From Nocardia exalbida NBRC 100660 (GTDB taxonomy: Bacteria > Actinomycetota > Actinomycetes > Mycobacteriales > Mycobacteriaceae), in the NCBI RefSeq assembly GCF_000308575.1, contig NZ_BAFZ01000026.1, positions 19,771-83,770 on the forward strand: a stretch of 64,000 nucleotides of DNA, read 5' to 3'. The notes beneath the pieces are model-generated. The model did no database searches. It had not been told where the DNA came from and saw only the letters and a list, made by a program, of their open reading frames with translations. Below, piece by piece: positions 34,118-43,114 of this stretch. The position numbers and the translations under genes are program-made. Position 1 is the stretch's first letter; the number at the start of each line of letters is the position of its first letter.

Positions 34118-34395
34118 CGTTTCGACGGTACCGACGGATCGTCCGATCTGGCCAGCCCCGCCCGCGGCGGCGGTCCAGGGCGCCGTTGACCTGGTCGTGC
34201 GACCGTGCGTGACGCTCGGCTCTGCGCGCCACGTCCGCGAGCGGGTCTGTTTACATTGTCAACGTCTCGAGGGGCCGGGGCATTCCGGGCTTCCGCGGAC
34301 GGCTCTGTCCCGCCACCGCTCGGGCACGTCGTCGCGGCAGAGACGGATCTTGGCTCGGCGGCTCATAATCATGCGCCATCGTCTACTCTGGACGA

Positions 34396-35361
34396 GTGGA
34401 TGCGCTCGCAAGTCTGCTCGAAGGCCCCCGCGCCCGCGGCGCGTTCCTGATGTGTTCGCTGCTGAATCCGCCGTGGTCGCTACGCATCCAGGACGAGGCC
34501 CCGCTGACCGTGTTGTCGATGATCCGCGGCGACGCGTGGATCGTCACCGACGAGGGCGAGCCGCGGCGGCTGGGCGCGGGCGACGTCGCGATCTTCCGCG
34601 GGCCCGCCCCGTACACGGTGGCCGACGACCCGGCCACCGAACCGCAGATCGTCATCCATCCCGGTCAGGTGACGAAGACGCCGCAGGGTGAGATCCTCTG
34701 CGAGACACTCAGCCTGGGTGTCCGGCAGTGGGGGACCGACCCGGACGGGGCGACCCTGATGGTCACCGGAACCTACGAGTCCGCGGGCGCGGCAGGCCAG
34801 CGCCTGCTGCGCGCGCTCCCGTCGGTGCTGGTGTTGCGGCGCGGCGAGTTCGACAGCCGGGTGCTGGACATCCTGGTCGACGAGGTGACCAAGGACGAGC
34901 CCGCGCAGAGCGCGGTGCTGGACCGCCTGCTGGACCTGGTGCTGATCGCCGCGCTGCGCGCCTGGTTCGCCCGCAACGACGCGCCCGCCTGGTACCACGC
35001 CTACGGCGACCCGCTGGTCGGCAAGGCCCTGCGCCTGCTCCAGCACAATCCGGCGCACGGCTGGACGGTCGCGGGCCTGGCCGAGGCGGTGGGTGTGTCG
35101 CGGGCCGCGCTGGCGCGCCGGTTCACCGATCTGGTGGGCGAGCCGCCGATGGCGTTCCTCACCGAATGGCGGCTGGCACTGGCCGCCGACCTGCTCCAGG
35201 CGTCGGACGCCACCATCGAGGCCATCGCCCGTCAGGTCGGGTACGGCAGCGCCTTCGCGCTGAGCACGGCGTTCAAAAGGCACTTCGGCGTCTCTCCGCG
35301 TGACCACCGGCACAGCCGCGTGCGGTCGGGCCCGGAAGAGGGAGCGCGCGTAGCCACGTAG
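34396..35361 (+). CDS. AraC-family regulator with N-terminal cupin
   Basis: This 321-residue regulator has an N-terminal cupin-like sensor (about 1-175; SLRIQDEAPLTVLSMIRGDAW, LGAGDVAIFRGPAPYTV) and a C-terminal AraC double helix-turn-helix (about 205-300; HGWTVAGLAEAVGVSRAALAR, then LLQASDATIEAIARQVGYGSAFAL). GTG 34396 lies 6 nt after TACTCT, so the message may be leaderless. It is divergent from the MFS gene and may regulate it. The effector is unknown. Confidence 0.9.
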   Translation: MDALASLLEGPRARGAFLMCSLLNPPWSLRIQDEAPLTVLSMIRGDAWIVTDEGEPRRLGAGDVAIFRGPAPYTVADDPATEPQIVIHPGQVTKTPQGEILCETLSLGVRQWGTDPDGATLMVTGTYESAGAAGQRLLRALPSVLVLRRGEFDSRVLDILVDEVTKDEPAQSAVLDRLLDLVLIAALRAWFARNDAPAWYHAYGDPLVGKALRLLQHNPAHGWTVAGLAEAVGVSRAALARRFTDLVGEPPMAFLTEWRLALAADLLQASDATIEAIARQVGYGSAFALSTAFKRHFGVSPRDHRHSRVRSGPEEGARVAT

Positions 35362-35419
35362 GGCCCCGCACCCGGCGCGATGGATACCGCATCGTCCCCA
35401 CTGGGCTATCGTCGGCCGG

Positions 35420-35842
35420 GTGACACAGCAGTATCCGGTGCTCTGGCCGGTGCCGACCCGGTGGGCCGACAACGACCACTACGGGCACGTGAACAACGTG
35501 ACCTACTACTCGTACTTCGACACCGCGGTCAACGCGTGGTTGATGCACGCCACCGGAACCGACATCCGCGAACTGCCCGCGCTCGGCGTGGTGGCGCAGA
35601 CCTCCTGCCGGTATGAAGGCTCGATCAGCTTCCCGGACCAGCTACAGGTCGGCTTGCGCATCTCCCGGCTCGGCCGCTCCAGCATCACCTACGATCTGGC
35701 CATCTTCCGGGAGGTCGACGGCGGGCTGGAACTGTCCGCCACCGGTGTCTTCGTGCACGTCTATGTGGACGCCGAGACCCGCAAACCGGTCGAGATCCCT
35801 GAGGTCATCCGCACCGCCGCGACGGCGCTCGTCACCGACTGA
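35420..35842 (+). CDS. acyl-CoA thioesterase (hotdog fold, 4HBT type)
   Basis: This 140-residue hotdog-fold thioesterase has the motif RWADNDHYGHVNNVTYYSYFD (residues 14-34), in which Asp19 is the likely catalytic base. VVAQTSCRYEGSISFPDQL forms the following strands. It hydrolyses an acyl-CoA to free acid; the chain length is not predictable. The start is GTG 35420, with no clear ribosome-binding site. It follows the AraC gene by 58 bp and converges on the bkd operon. Confidence 0.88.
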   Translation: MTQQYPVLWPVPTRWADNDHYGHVNNVTYYSYFDTAVNAWLMHATGTDIRELPALGVVAQTSCRYEGSISFPDQLQVGLRISRLGRSSITYDLAIFREVDGGLELSATGVFVHVYVDAETRKPVEIPEVIRTAATALVTD

Positions 35843-35850
35843 ACGCCAGG

Positions 35851-37173
35851 TCACACCCGGCCGAGCAGGGTGAGCGGGTCCTCCAGGAATCCCGCCGTGG
35901 TCGCCAGGAAGCGGGCCGCCTGCTCGCCGTCGATCATGCGATGGTCGAAGCCGACGCCGAGGGTGGTCACCCACCGGACCGCGATCTCATCGCGTACGAC
36001 CCACGGCTGCTTGCGGATCGAACCGAGACACAGGATCGCGGACTCGCCCGGGTTGACCAGCGGGACGCCGGTGTCCACGCCGAAGACGCCGATGTTGGTG
36101 ATGGTGAACGTGCCGCCGCGCAGTTCGGCGGTCGTCGCGCCGCCCGCGCGTGCCGTCTCGGCCAGCCAGGCGATCTCGCGGGCCAGGTCGCGCAGGCTCA
36201 GCGTTTGCGCCTCTTTGATGTTCGGGACCAGCAGGCCGCGTTCGGTGGCCACCGCGATGCCCAGGTTGACGTAGTGCTTGGTGACGATCTCCTGAGCGGC
36301 CTCGTCCCAACAGACGTTCATGCCGGGAAAGTCGGCGAGCGTGGCCAGTGCCGCCTTGGCGACCAGCGCCAGCGGCGTCAAGGTCAGGCCCGCGAAGGAT
36401 TTCGTGCTGCGCAGATGATCGAGGAGTTCCATCGAGGCGGTGCAGTCGACGGTGACGAACGCGGCGGCCTGCGGAATGGTGCGCGCGCTGTTCGACATCG
36501 CCGCCGCGGTGCGCTTGCGAATGCCGCTGATCGGAGTGCGTTCCTCGCGCACGGACGGGCGGACCGCCTCGCTGTCCGCGCCGGGCACGGTGGCCGGTGC
36601 GGCCGGATGCGGCTGTGAGACGGGTACCGCGCCGCGCACGTCCTCGACGGTGACCGCGCCGGCCGGCCCGGAGCCCGCGATGAACCACAGATCCAAGCCG
36701 AGTTCGCGCGCCAGCTTTCGCGCGGCGGGTGTCGCTGCCGCGTTACCAGGTCGGCGCGGCTCGGTGTCCGCCTCGCCGGGCGGTGAAACGACGCTGTGCG
36801 AGGGCGGCCCGACGGGACGCCGCCGTGACGTCGCCTCCGCCTCGGGGCCGTAGCCGACCAGGACGGAAGTGCGGCCCGTGTCGCTCGCCGCGTCCTCCGC
36901 TCCGGCTGCCCGCACGCGAATGAGCGGCGCGCCGACCGCGACGGTGTCGCCCGGCCGGGCCAGCAATTCGACCACCCGGCCCGCGAACGGCGACGGCAAC
37001 GAGACGACCGCCTTGGCCGTCTCCACGTCGGCGATGGTCTGGTTCAACTCGACGACGTCGCCCACGGCCACCGCCCACGCCACCAGTTCGGCGTCGGCCA
37101 GGCCTTCCCCGAGGTCCGGCAGCCGGAACTCCAGCACGGATGACGGAAGGTCTTGGCGGGCAGGGTTTTCCAC
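35851..37173 (-). CDS. bkdC: branched-chain keto-acid dehydrogenase E2 (lipoamide acyltransferase)
   Basis: This 440-residue E2 carries the acyl group from E1 to CoA. The N-terminal lipoyl domain has the lipoyl-Lys at 54 in ADVETAKAVVSL. A peripheral-subunit-binding domain (AATPAARKLARELGLDL) follows a Pro/Arg-rich linker, then the catalytic domain with His411 and Asp415 in the DHRMIDG motif. One lipoyl domain is present. It starts at GTG 37173, 30 bp after bkdB, and forms isobutyryl-, isovaleryl- and 2-methylbutyryl-CoA. It is the last gene of bkdA-bkdB-bkdC. Confidence 0.93.
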   Translation of the reverse strand: MENPARQDLPSSVLEFRLPDLGEGLADAELVAWAVAVGDVVELNQTIADVETAKAVVSLPSPFAGRVVELLARPGDTVAVGAPLIRVRAAGAEDAASDTGRTSVLVGYGPEAEATSRRRPVGPPSHSVVSPPGEADTEPRRPGNAAATPAARKLARELGLDLWFIAGSGPAGAVTVEDVRGAVPVSQPHPAAPATVPGADSEAVRPSVREERTPISGIRKRTAAAMSNSARTIPQAAAFVTVDCTASMELLDHLRSTKSFAGLTLTPLALVAKAALATLADFPGMNVCWDEAAQEIVTKHYVNLGIAVATERGLLVPNIKEAQTLSLRDLAREIAWLAETARAGGATTAELRGGTFTITNIGVFGVDTGVPLVNPGESAILCLGSIRKQPWVVRDEIAVRWVTTLGVGFDHRMIDGEQAARFLATTAGFLEDPLTLLGRV

Positions 37174-37203
37174 GCGGCACCTCTCACTACGGCGAACCCC
37201 GCC

Positions 37204-38187
37204 TCACGCGGCGAGGGAGCGGTCGACCGCGTCGAGAATGCGGTCGGGATCGGGCAGATGGTGCTTCTCGAGCTTAGCGGGGGGGTAGGGGATATCGAAT
37301 CCGCCCACGCGCAGTACGGGCGCTTCCAGGTGGTAGAAGCAGCGCTCGGTGATCCGCGCGGCGATCTCGGCGCCCAGCCCCGCGAATACCGGCGCCTCGT
37401 GCGTGACGATCAGCCGTCCGGTCTTCGCGACCGACTCCTCGATGGTGTCGAAGTCGATCGGCGACAGGCTGCGCAGGTCGATCACCTCGAGCGAGTGGCC
37501 CTCCCGCGCGGCGATTCCCGCGGCCGACAGCGCGGTGGCCACGGTCCCGCCGTAGGCGACGACGGTCGCGTCCGATCCCGTGGCACACACGCGCGCGCGA
37601 TCCAGCGGCAGGCCGCCGTCGCGGTCGAGCGCGGCGAAATCGACGTCGGCCTTGTCCCAGTACCTGCGCTTGGGCTCGAAGAAGATGACCGGATCGTCCA
37701 GTGCGATCGCCCGGCGGATCATCGCGTACGCGTCGGCCGGGTTGCTCGGGGTCACCACGCGCAGCCCGGCGGTATGCGCGAAATAGGCCTCGGGTGATTC
37801 GGAGTGGTGCTCCACCGAGCCGATGCCGCCGCCGAATGGGATGCGAATCGTCAAGGGAGCATGCACTTTTCCCTGAGTTCGATAGTTGATCTTGGCGACG
37901 TGCGAGACGATCTGGTCGAAGGCGGGATAGACGAAACCGTCGAACTGGATCTCGCACACCGGCCGGTATCCGCGCAGCGCCATGCCGAAAGCCGTTCCGA
38001 TGATGCCGGATTCGGCCAACGGCGTATCGATGACGCGGTTGTCGCCGAAGTCCTTCTGCAACGTGTCGGTCACCCGGAACACCCCGCCGAGGCGGCCGAT
38101 GTCCTCGCCCATCAGCAGGACCTTCGGATCGTCCTCCAGCGCGCGGCGCAAGCCGGTGTTGAGCGCGGCGGCGAAGGTGGTGATCAT
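37204..38187 (-). CDS. bkdB: branched-chain keto-acid dehydrogenase E1 beta
   Basis: This 327-residue E1 beta subunit has VLLMGEDIGRLGGVFRVTDTL, the RVIDTPLAESGIIGTAFGMA loop, EIQFDGFVYPAFDQIVSHVAK, and HHSESPEAYFAHTAGLRVVTP with the conserved His residues. It forms the thiamine-diphosphate active site with BkdA. The start is ATG 38187, overlapping bkdA's stop by 4 nt. Confidence 0.95.
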   Translation of the reverse strand: MITTFAAALNTGLRRALEDDPKVLLMGEDIGRLGGVFRVTDTLQKDFGDNRVIDTPLAESGIIGTAFGMALRGYRPVCEIQFDGFVYPAFDQIVSHVAKINYRTQGKVHAPLTIRIPFGGGIGSVEHHSESPEAYFAHTAGLRVVTPSNPADAYAMIRRAIALDDPVIFFEPKRRYWDKADVDFAALDRDGGLPLDRARVCATGSDATVVAYGGTVATALSAAGIAAREGHSLEVIDLRSLSPIDFDTIEESVAKTGRLIVTHEAPVFAGLGAEIAARITERCFYHLEAPVLRVGGFDIPYPPAKLEKHHLPDPDRILDAVDRSLAA

Positions 38188-39296
38188 CGCGGGACTCCTT
38201 CTCCTCGTGCGGAGGCCCCGCCGGGATCACCGGCCAGGTACTCCGTGTACGCCCTCCGCTGTTCGGTGATCAGCGGATGCGGGGTGGTGTAGACGTGCTC
38301 GAACAGCTCGCTCGGCGCGGGATCGGGTGTGGCGATGGTCGCGGCGCGCACCGCTCGGGCCACCGCGTCCGACCGCTCGGCGACTCGGCTCGCGAACGCG
38401 TCGTCCCACTGGCCCTCGCGCTCGAGCAGCCTGCGCATCCGGTCGATCGGATCGCGCCGCGCCCACTGCTCGGTCTCGGCGGCCGAGCGGTAACGGGTGG
38501 GATCGTCCGCCGTGGTGTGCGGGCCCATCCGGTAGGTGAGCGCCTCGATGAACGACGGGCCGCCGCCGGAGCGCGCCCTGGCCACCGCCTGCCTGGTGAC
38601 GGCGAGCACCGCGAGCACGTCGTTGCCGTCGACCTGCCTGCCCGGCATGCCGTAGCCGTAGGCGCGGCGGGCGATCGGCGTCGCGCTCTGCACCCGCACC
38701 GGGGCACTGATCGCCCACTGGTTGTTCTGGCAGAAGAACACGACGGGCGCGCTCCAGGTCGCGGCGAACCCGAGCGCTTCGGCCAGATCGCCCTGGCTGC
38801 TGGCGCCGTCGCCGAAGTAGGCGATGGTGGCTATCTCGGCGCCGTCCAGGTGCGCCGCGAACGCGTAACCGGTCGCGTGCAGGCCCTGGGAGCCGACCAC
38901 GATATTGGGGTTGGTCATGTTCACCGCGTGCGGATCCCAGCAGTGGTGGGCTACGCCGCGCCACAGGCGGGTGAGATCGGTGGGTGGCACCCCTCGGCAG
39001 TAGGCCACCGCCGTCTCCCGATAGCTGGAGAAGACGTAGTCGTCTGGCCGCAGCGCGTGCGCGGAGCCGACCTGGGCGGCCTCCTGTCCGAGCATGGGGG
39101 CCCACAGGCCGAGCTGGCCTTGGCGTTGCAGCGTGGTGGCCTCGACGTCGATCCGGCGGGCGACCACCATGTCCTCGTACAGCGCCCGCAACTCCTCGGG
39201 CCCGACGTCGGCGACGAGCGCCGCGTGCTCGCGATCGAGGACGCGGCGGCCGTCCGGCTGCACCAACTGCACCGGAAACTCGGGCTTGCCCGGCAT
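38184..39296 (-). CDS. bkdA: branched-chain keto-acid dehydrogenase E1 alpha
   Basis: This 370-residue E1 alpha subunit decarboxylates valine-, leucine- and isoleucine-derived keto acids. The thiamine diphosphate motif is clear: GDGASSQGDLAEALGFAA through FCQNNQWAIS. A conserved DPTRYRSAAE segment corresponds to the phosphorylation-loop region. ATG 39296 follows AGGAGG. It is the first gene of the bkd operon and diverges from the Lrp-type regulator, with a palindromic site in the 148-bp space between them. Confidence 0.95.
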   Translation of the reverse strand: MPGKPEFPVQLVQPDGRRVLDREHAALVADVGPEELRALYEDMVVARRIDVEATTLQRQGQLGLWAPMLGQEAAQVGSAHALRPDDYVFSSYRETAVAYCRGVPPTDLTRLWRGVAHHCWDPHAVNMTNPNIVVGSQGLHATGYAFAAHLDGAEIATIAYFGDGASSQGDLAEALGFAATWSAPVVFFCQNNQWAISAPVRVQSATPIARRAYGYGMPGRQVDGNDVLAVLAVTRQAVARARSGGGPSFIEALTYRMGPHTTADDPTRYRSAAETEQWARRDPIDRMRRLLEREGQWDDAFASRVAERSDAVARAVRAATIATPDPAPSELFEHVYTTPHPLITEQRRAYTEYLAGDPGGASARGEGVPR

Positions 39297-39394
39297 GGCG
39301 TTCGCCTCCTCACCAGGTGGTCGACACCTCGATGATGTGTCCTACCTCACAGCATCCCCGCGAATGCGAACTGCGCAAGTGGCTGACCGGTCGA

Positions 39395-39409
39395 TGAGCA
39401 GAATGCTCA
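39395..39409. promoter_or_regulatory. inverted repeat between bkdA and Lrp-type gene
   Basis: TGAGCA (39395-39400) and TGCTCA (39404-39409) form a 6-bp inverted repeat with a 3-bp spacer, 36 bp upstream of the regulator's start. The short AT-containing palindrome fits Lrp/AsnC-family half-sites and could mediate leucine- or keto-acid-responsive control of both units. Confidence 0.5.
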
Positions 39410-39444
39410 ATTGCGACCGGCGGCCGGATGTCATACTGCGTGGT

Positions 39445-39936
39445 ATGACCAGAGAAAACGCCGGCGTGAGCCTGGACGCCACCGACGCCAGGCTGTTACT
39501 GGAACTGGTCGCCAACCCCCGGGCGACGGGCGTGGAGCTGGCCGCGCGGCTCGGCCTGTCCCGCAACACCGTGCAGGCCCGGTTGTCCCGCTGGGAGGCC
39601 GGGGGCGTGCTGGGCAGCTTCGAGCGGCGCGTCGAGCCGCGCGCGCTCGGCTATCCGCTGGCGGCGTTCGTCGCAGTCGTCGTCGACCAGCACCGCCTGG
39701 ACTCCGTGGTGGACGAACTCGCGGAGGTGCCCGAGGTGACCGAGGTGTGCGGCATGACCGGGCTCACCGATCTCACGGTGCGGGTGGTCGCCAGGGACGC
39801 CGACGACTTGTATCGCATCGCCGGGCAGATCCTCAAGATCCCCGGCGTCGAGCGGACCAACATGGCGCTGGTGATGCGCGAACTGGTGGGCCCGCGCACC
39901 GCTCCGCTGCTGGACCGCCTGGCGAATTCCAGCTGA
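39445..39936 (+). CDS. Lrp/AsnC-family regulator (BkdR-like)
   Basis: This 163-residue regulator has an N-terminal helix-turn-helix (LDATDARLLLELVANPRATG, then ELAARLGLSRNTVQARLSRWE) and a C-terminal RAM ligand-binding domain (YPLAAFVAVVVDQHR, EVCGMTGLTDLTVRVVARD). The start is ATG 39445, 7 nt after a CATACT -10-like box, so the transcript may be leaderless. It is divergent from the bkd operon, and Lrp-type BkdR proteins control bkd genes in other bacteria, so it is the probable bkd regulator. Confidence 0.9.
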   Translation: MTRENAGVSLDATDARLLLELVANPRATGVELAARLGLSRNTVQARLSRWEAGGVLGSFERRVEPRALGYPLAAFVAVVVDQHRLDSVVDELAEVPEVTEVCGMTGLTDLTVRVVARDADDLYRIAGQILKIPGVERTNMALVMRELVGPRTAPLLDRLANSS

Positions 39937-40092
39937 GGCGCTCACCCTCGAATGATCGAGGTCTGTCGAGGGTCCGGCGTCGGCAGTGTCTTGCCGCCGA
40001 GTCGTCCTTCGCCACCGCGCATCCGCAGCTGTACCGGGGTTGGTCGCCGGATTCCCGGCGGGGGGCCGATGGCGCCCCGCTAGGGTGCGGGA

Positions 40093-40899
40093 ATGGAGAT
40101 TTCGGGCAAAGTTGCCATTGTCACGGGGGCGGGCGCGGGGATCGGGGCGGCGTTGGCCGCCCGGCTCGTCGCCGCCGGTGCGCGCGTGGTGCTCGCCGAC
40201 CTCGACGAGGCGAGTGCGGTGCGGGTCGCGGAGTCTCTCGGGCCCGGCGCGGTCGCGGTCGGCGGGGATGTGGCGGATGAGGCGGTGATCCGCACTCTGA
40301 TCGATCGCGCCGAAGCGGAGTTCGGCCCGGTCGACATGTATTTCGCGAACGCGGGAATCGGCGGAGGTGCGGGGCTGGACAGCACCGATGGGCAGTGGGC
40401 GGCGGCGCTGGAGGTCAACGTCATGGCCCACGTGCGCGCCGCGCGACTGCTGGTGCCCGGATGGCTGGCGCGGAACGGCGGCTACTTCGTCGCCACGGCG
40501 TCGGCGGCGGGCTTGCTCACCCAGCTCGGTTCGGCGCCCTACGCGGTGTCCAAGCACGCGGCCGTCGGTTTCGCGGAATGGCTTTCGGTGACCTACGGCG
40601 ACCGAGGGGTCCGGGTGAGCTGCGTGTGCCCGATGGGCGTGGATACGCGGCTGCTGCACGGCGGCCTCGTTCCGCCGGAGCACGCCGCCGAGGCGGAACT
40701 CGCGGTGAAGGCCGTCACCAGCGCGGGCGCGGTGCTGCCCCCGGAGGAGGTCGCCGAGATCGTGCTCGCCGGGGTGGCCGACGAGCGCTTCCTGATCCTC
40801 CCGCATCCCGAGGTACTGAAGATGTACCGCCACAAGGGTTCCGACTACGATCGCTGGCTCGACGGAATGCGCCGCTTCCAGGCCGCCCTGACCGAGTAG
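40093..40899 (+). CDS. short-chain dehydrogenase/reductase
   Basis: This 268-residue classical SDR has the nucleotide-binding TGAGAGIG at 11-18, the ANAG structural motif, catalytic Tyr150 and Lys154 in YAVSK, and a Ser at about 137 in the TASAAG segment. Acidic Asp at the end of beta-2 (ADLDEA) suggests NAD(H) preference. Its substrate is not evident. The start is ATG 40093. It is convergent with benE (6-bp gap). Confidence 0.9.
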   Translation: MEISGKVAIVTGAGAGIGAALAARLVAAGARVVLADLDEASAVRVAESLGPGAVAVGGDVADEAVIRTLIDRAEAEFGPVDMYFANAGIGGGAGLDSTDGQWAAALEVNVMAHVRAARLLVPGWLARNGGYFVATASAAGLLTQLGSAPYAVSKHAAVGFAEWLSVTYGDRGVRVSCVCPMGVDTRLLHGGLVPPEHAAEAELAVKAVTSAGAVLPPEEVAEIVLAGVADERFLILPHPEVLKMYRHKGSDYDRWLDGMRRFQAALTE

Positions 40900-40905
40900 C
40901 GCGCC

Positions 40906-42105
40906 CTAGCGCAGCACCTTTCGCACGATCAACCCCGCGAGCAACGCCCAGAAGGCGGCGCCGATGCCGGCGAAGCCGACCCCGGAGGCGGCGATCAGGA
41001 ACGTCACGACGCCCGCCTCGCGGTGCTCGGAGCGCAGTGCCGCCCCGAGCGCCGCGGCCAGGGTCGCCAGCAGCGCGAGACCGGCGACGGTTTCCAGCGT
41101 GCCCGCCGGAGCGGTCGCGATCAGCGTGACCAACGCGGCCGAGCCCAGCGCGAGCAGCAGATACGACGCGCCCGCGGTGAACGCGGCGATCCAGCGCCGC
41201 TTCGGGTCCGGATGCGCGGCGGGGGCCGCCGAGAGCGCGGCGCTGATGGCGGCGAGATTGATCGCGTGCCCGCCCGCGGGCGCACCGATGACGGTGCCGA
41301 GTCCGGTGACGGTCATCGCCGCGCGCCACGGCACCCGGTAGTCGAACGAGGCCAGCACCGCGGTACCCGGGATGTTCTGCGACGCCATGGTGACGATGTA
41401 GAGCGGGATCGCGACGCCGATCAGCGCCTGCCAGCTCCAGTGCGGCAGCGTCAGTTCCAGCCGCGGCGCCATCGCGCCGACGTCGAGGTGCCGGTGCCCC
41501 GCCACGATGCTGATCGCGGCTCCGGCCGCGGCGGTCATGAAGGCGGCGATCACGGCCCACCGCTGGGCATACCGTTGCAACACGAGCCAGACCAGGATCA
41601 CCGGCGCCACCACCGCCGGACTCGTCTGCACCGCCCGGACCGGAGCCAGGCACAGCGGCAGCAGCACCCCGGCCAGCATGGCCTGCGCTATCTCCACGGG
41701 GATCGCCGCCACCAGCCCGCCCAGCCGCTGCCACCGTCCGGTGACCACGATCAGCGCTCCCGCCAGCACGAACGCCCCGATCGCGGCGGGCCAGCCGCCT
41801 TCCACCGCGCCCGCCCCGGCCAGCAGCGCCGCGCCCGGCGTGGACCAGGCCAGCGTGATCGGCATCCGGTAGCGGTAGCTCAGCGCCATCATGCCGATCG
41901 CCAGCGTGACGCACAGCGCGAGCAGGCCCGACGCGGCTTGCGCGGGGCTCGCGCCCACCGCGGTCAACCCGCTCAGCACCACGGCGAACGAGCTGGTGAA
42001 GCCGACCAGCGCGGTCACCATGCCCGCGCCGATCGCCGGCGCCGGTCCCGTCGGCGGCCGTTCGGGCGCCGGCGTCGCGGTGGCTTCGGTGGAAACATTC
42101 GACAT
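40906..42105 (-). CDS. benE: BenE-type benzoate transporter
   Basis: This 399-residue, about 12-helix membrane protein of the BenE family includes GFTSSFAVVLSGLTAVGAS, ALSYRYRMPITLAWSTPGAALL and the FDYRVPW and GGHAINLAAISAAL segments. Family members import benzoate with protons. The start is ATG 42105. It stands alone, divergent from a rhodanese (173-bp gap) and convergent with the SDR gene. No benzoate catabolic gene lies in the window, so the physiological substrate is uncertain. Confidence 0.85.
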   Translation of the reverse strand: MSNVSTEATATPAPERPPTGPAPAIGAGMVTALVGFTSSFAVVLSGLTAVGASPAQAASGLLALCVTLAIGMMALSYRYRMPITLAWSTPGAALLAGAGAVEGGWPAAIGAFVLAGALIVVTGRWQRLGGLVAAIPVEIAQAMLAGVLLPLCLAPVRAVQTSPAVVAPVILVWLVLQRYAQRWAVIAAFMTAAAGAAISIVAGHRHLDVGAMAPRLELTLPHWSWQALIGVAIPLYIVTMASQNIPGTAVLASFDYRVPWRAAMTVTGLGTVIGAPAGGHAINLAAISAALSAAPAAHPDPKRRWIAAFTAGASYLLLALGSAALVTLIATAPAGTLETVAGLALLATLAAALGAALRSEHREAGVVTFLIAASGVGFAGIGAAFWALLAGLIVRKVLR

Positions 42106-42278
42106 CGGTCGGATATTGCCGCTGGTCACGAGGGTGTGTCGCCTGCCAGTGCCGCGAAACTGGACTGACTTGGACCGGCCGGTGGCACGCGCGGCGAGAG
42201 TACGGCGACATCGGCACATCCGGTGCGTAGGGTGGGGGAGTCGGTGCGCGAGGACGTCATTCGGGACGAGGAGCTGAG

Positions 42279-43097
42279 TTGAGCGCGGTACTGATCTCAC
42301 CGGGAGAGCTTCGGGAAGCGTTGGCGGACAAGCGGCTTCGGCTGCTGGACGTCCGATGGGCACTGGGCGACCCGGACGGCCCGCAGCACTATCTCGACGG
42401 TCACATCCCCGGTGCGGTGTTCGTCGACCTGGAGACCGAACTGGCCGCGCCGCCGTCGCCGGCGCGCGGCAGGCATCCGCTGCCGGATCTCGCGCAGCTG
42501 GAGAAGTGCGCGCGCAGCTGGGGTCTGCGCCGCGGCGATCCGGTGGTCGTCTACGACGCCACCGGCGGCATGGCCGCCGCACGCGCCTGGTGGCTGCTGC
42601 GCTGGGCGGGAATCGCGGACGTGCGCATCCTCGACGGCGGGCTGCCCGCCTGGGTGGAGGCGGGCGGCTCCGTCGCGACCGGCGCCGAGCCCGACCCGGA
42701 GCCCGGAGATGTCGAATTGAGCCCAGGCCACCTGCCCGTGATCGAGGCCGACGCGGCCGCCCGCTGGAAGGGCGTCCTGCTGGATGCCCGCGCGAGCGAG
42801 CGCTTCCGCGGTGACGTGGAGCCGATCGACCCCCGCGCCGGGCACATCCCCGGTGCGCTCAGCGCCCCGACCGCCGACAATCTCGACGCCGAGGGGCGCT
42901 TCCGCGCGGTACCGGAACTGCGCGACCGTTTCGCCGGGTTCGGATCGGGGCCGGTGGCCGTGTACTGCGGTTCCGGCGTCACGGCGGCGCACCAGGTGGC
43001 GGCGCTCGCCATCGTGGGTGTGGAGGCTGCGTTGTATCCCGGGTCGTGGTCGCAGTGGTCGAACGATCCGAAACGGCCGGTAGCGACAGGTAGCTGA
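42279..43097 (+). CDS. thiosulfate/mercaptopyruvate sulfurtransferase (two-domain rhodanese)
   Basis: This 272-residue tandem rhodanese has an N-terminal domain with LLDVRWALGDPDG and YLDGHIPGAVFVDL, and a C-terminal domain with LLDARASERFRG, AGHIPGALSAP and the active loop VYCGSGVTA, whose Cys230 is intact. The start is TTG 42279 after GAGGAG. It contrasts with the SseA-type protein at 3952, which has lost its catalytic Cys, and may be the active sulfurtransferase of the cell. It converges on a small hypothetical gene. Confidence 0.88.
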   Translation: MSAVLISPGELREALADKRLRLLDVRWALGDPDGPQHYLDGHIPGAVFVDLETELAAPPSPARGRHPLPDLAQLEKCARSWGLRRGDPVVVYDATGGMAAARAWWLLRWAGIADVRILDGGLPAWVEAGGSVATGAEPDPEPGDVELSPGHLPVIEADAAARWKGVLLDARASERFRGDVEPIDPRAGHIPGALSAPTADNLDAEGRFRAVPELRDRFAGFGSGPVAVYCGSGVTAAHQVAALAIVGVEAALYPGSWSQWSNDPKRPVATGS

Positions 43098-43114
43098 CCC
43101 GCCGCTGTAAGGCC

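Noticed and set aside
39946..39961. CCTCGA-TCGAGG hairpin after the Lrp-type gene as terminator
   Set aside because: Only 6 bp with a 4-nt loop and no T-run; too weak to call.
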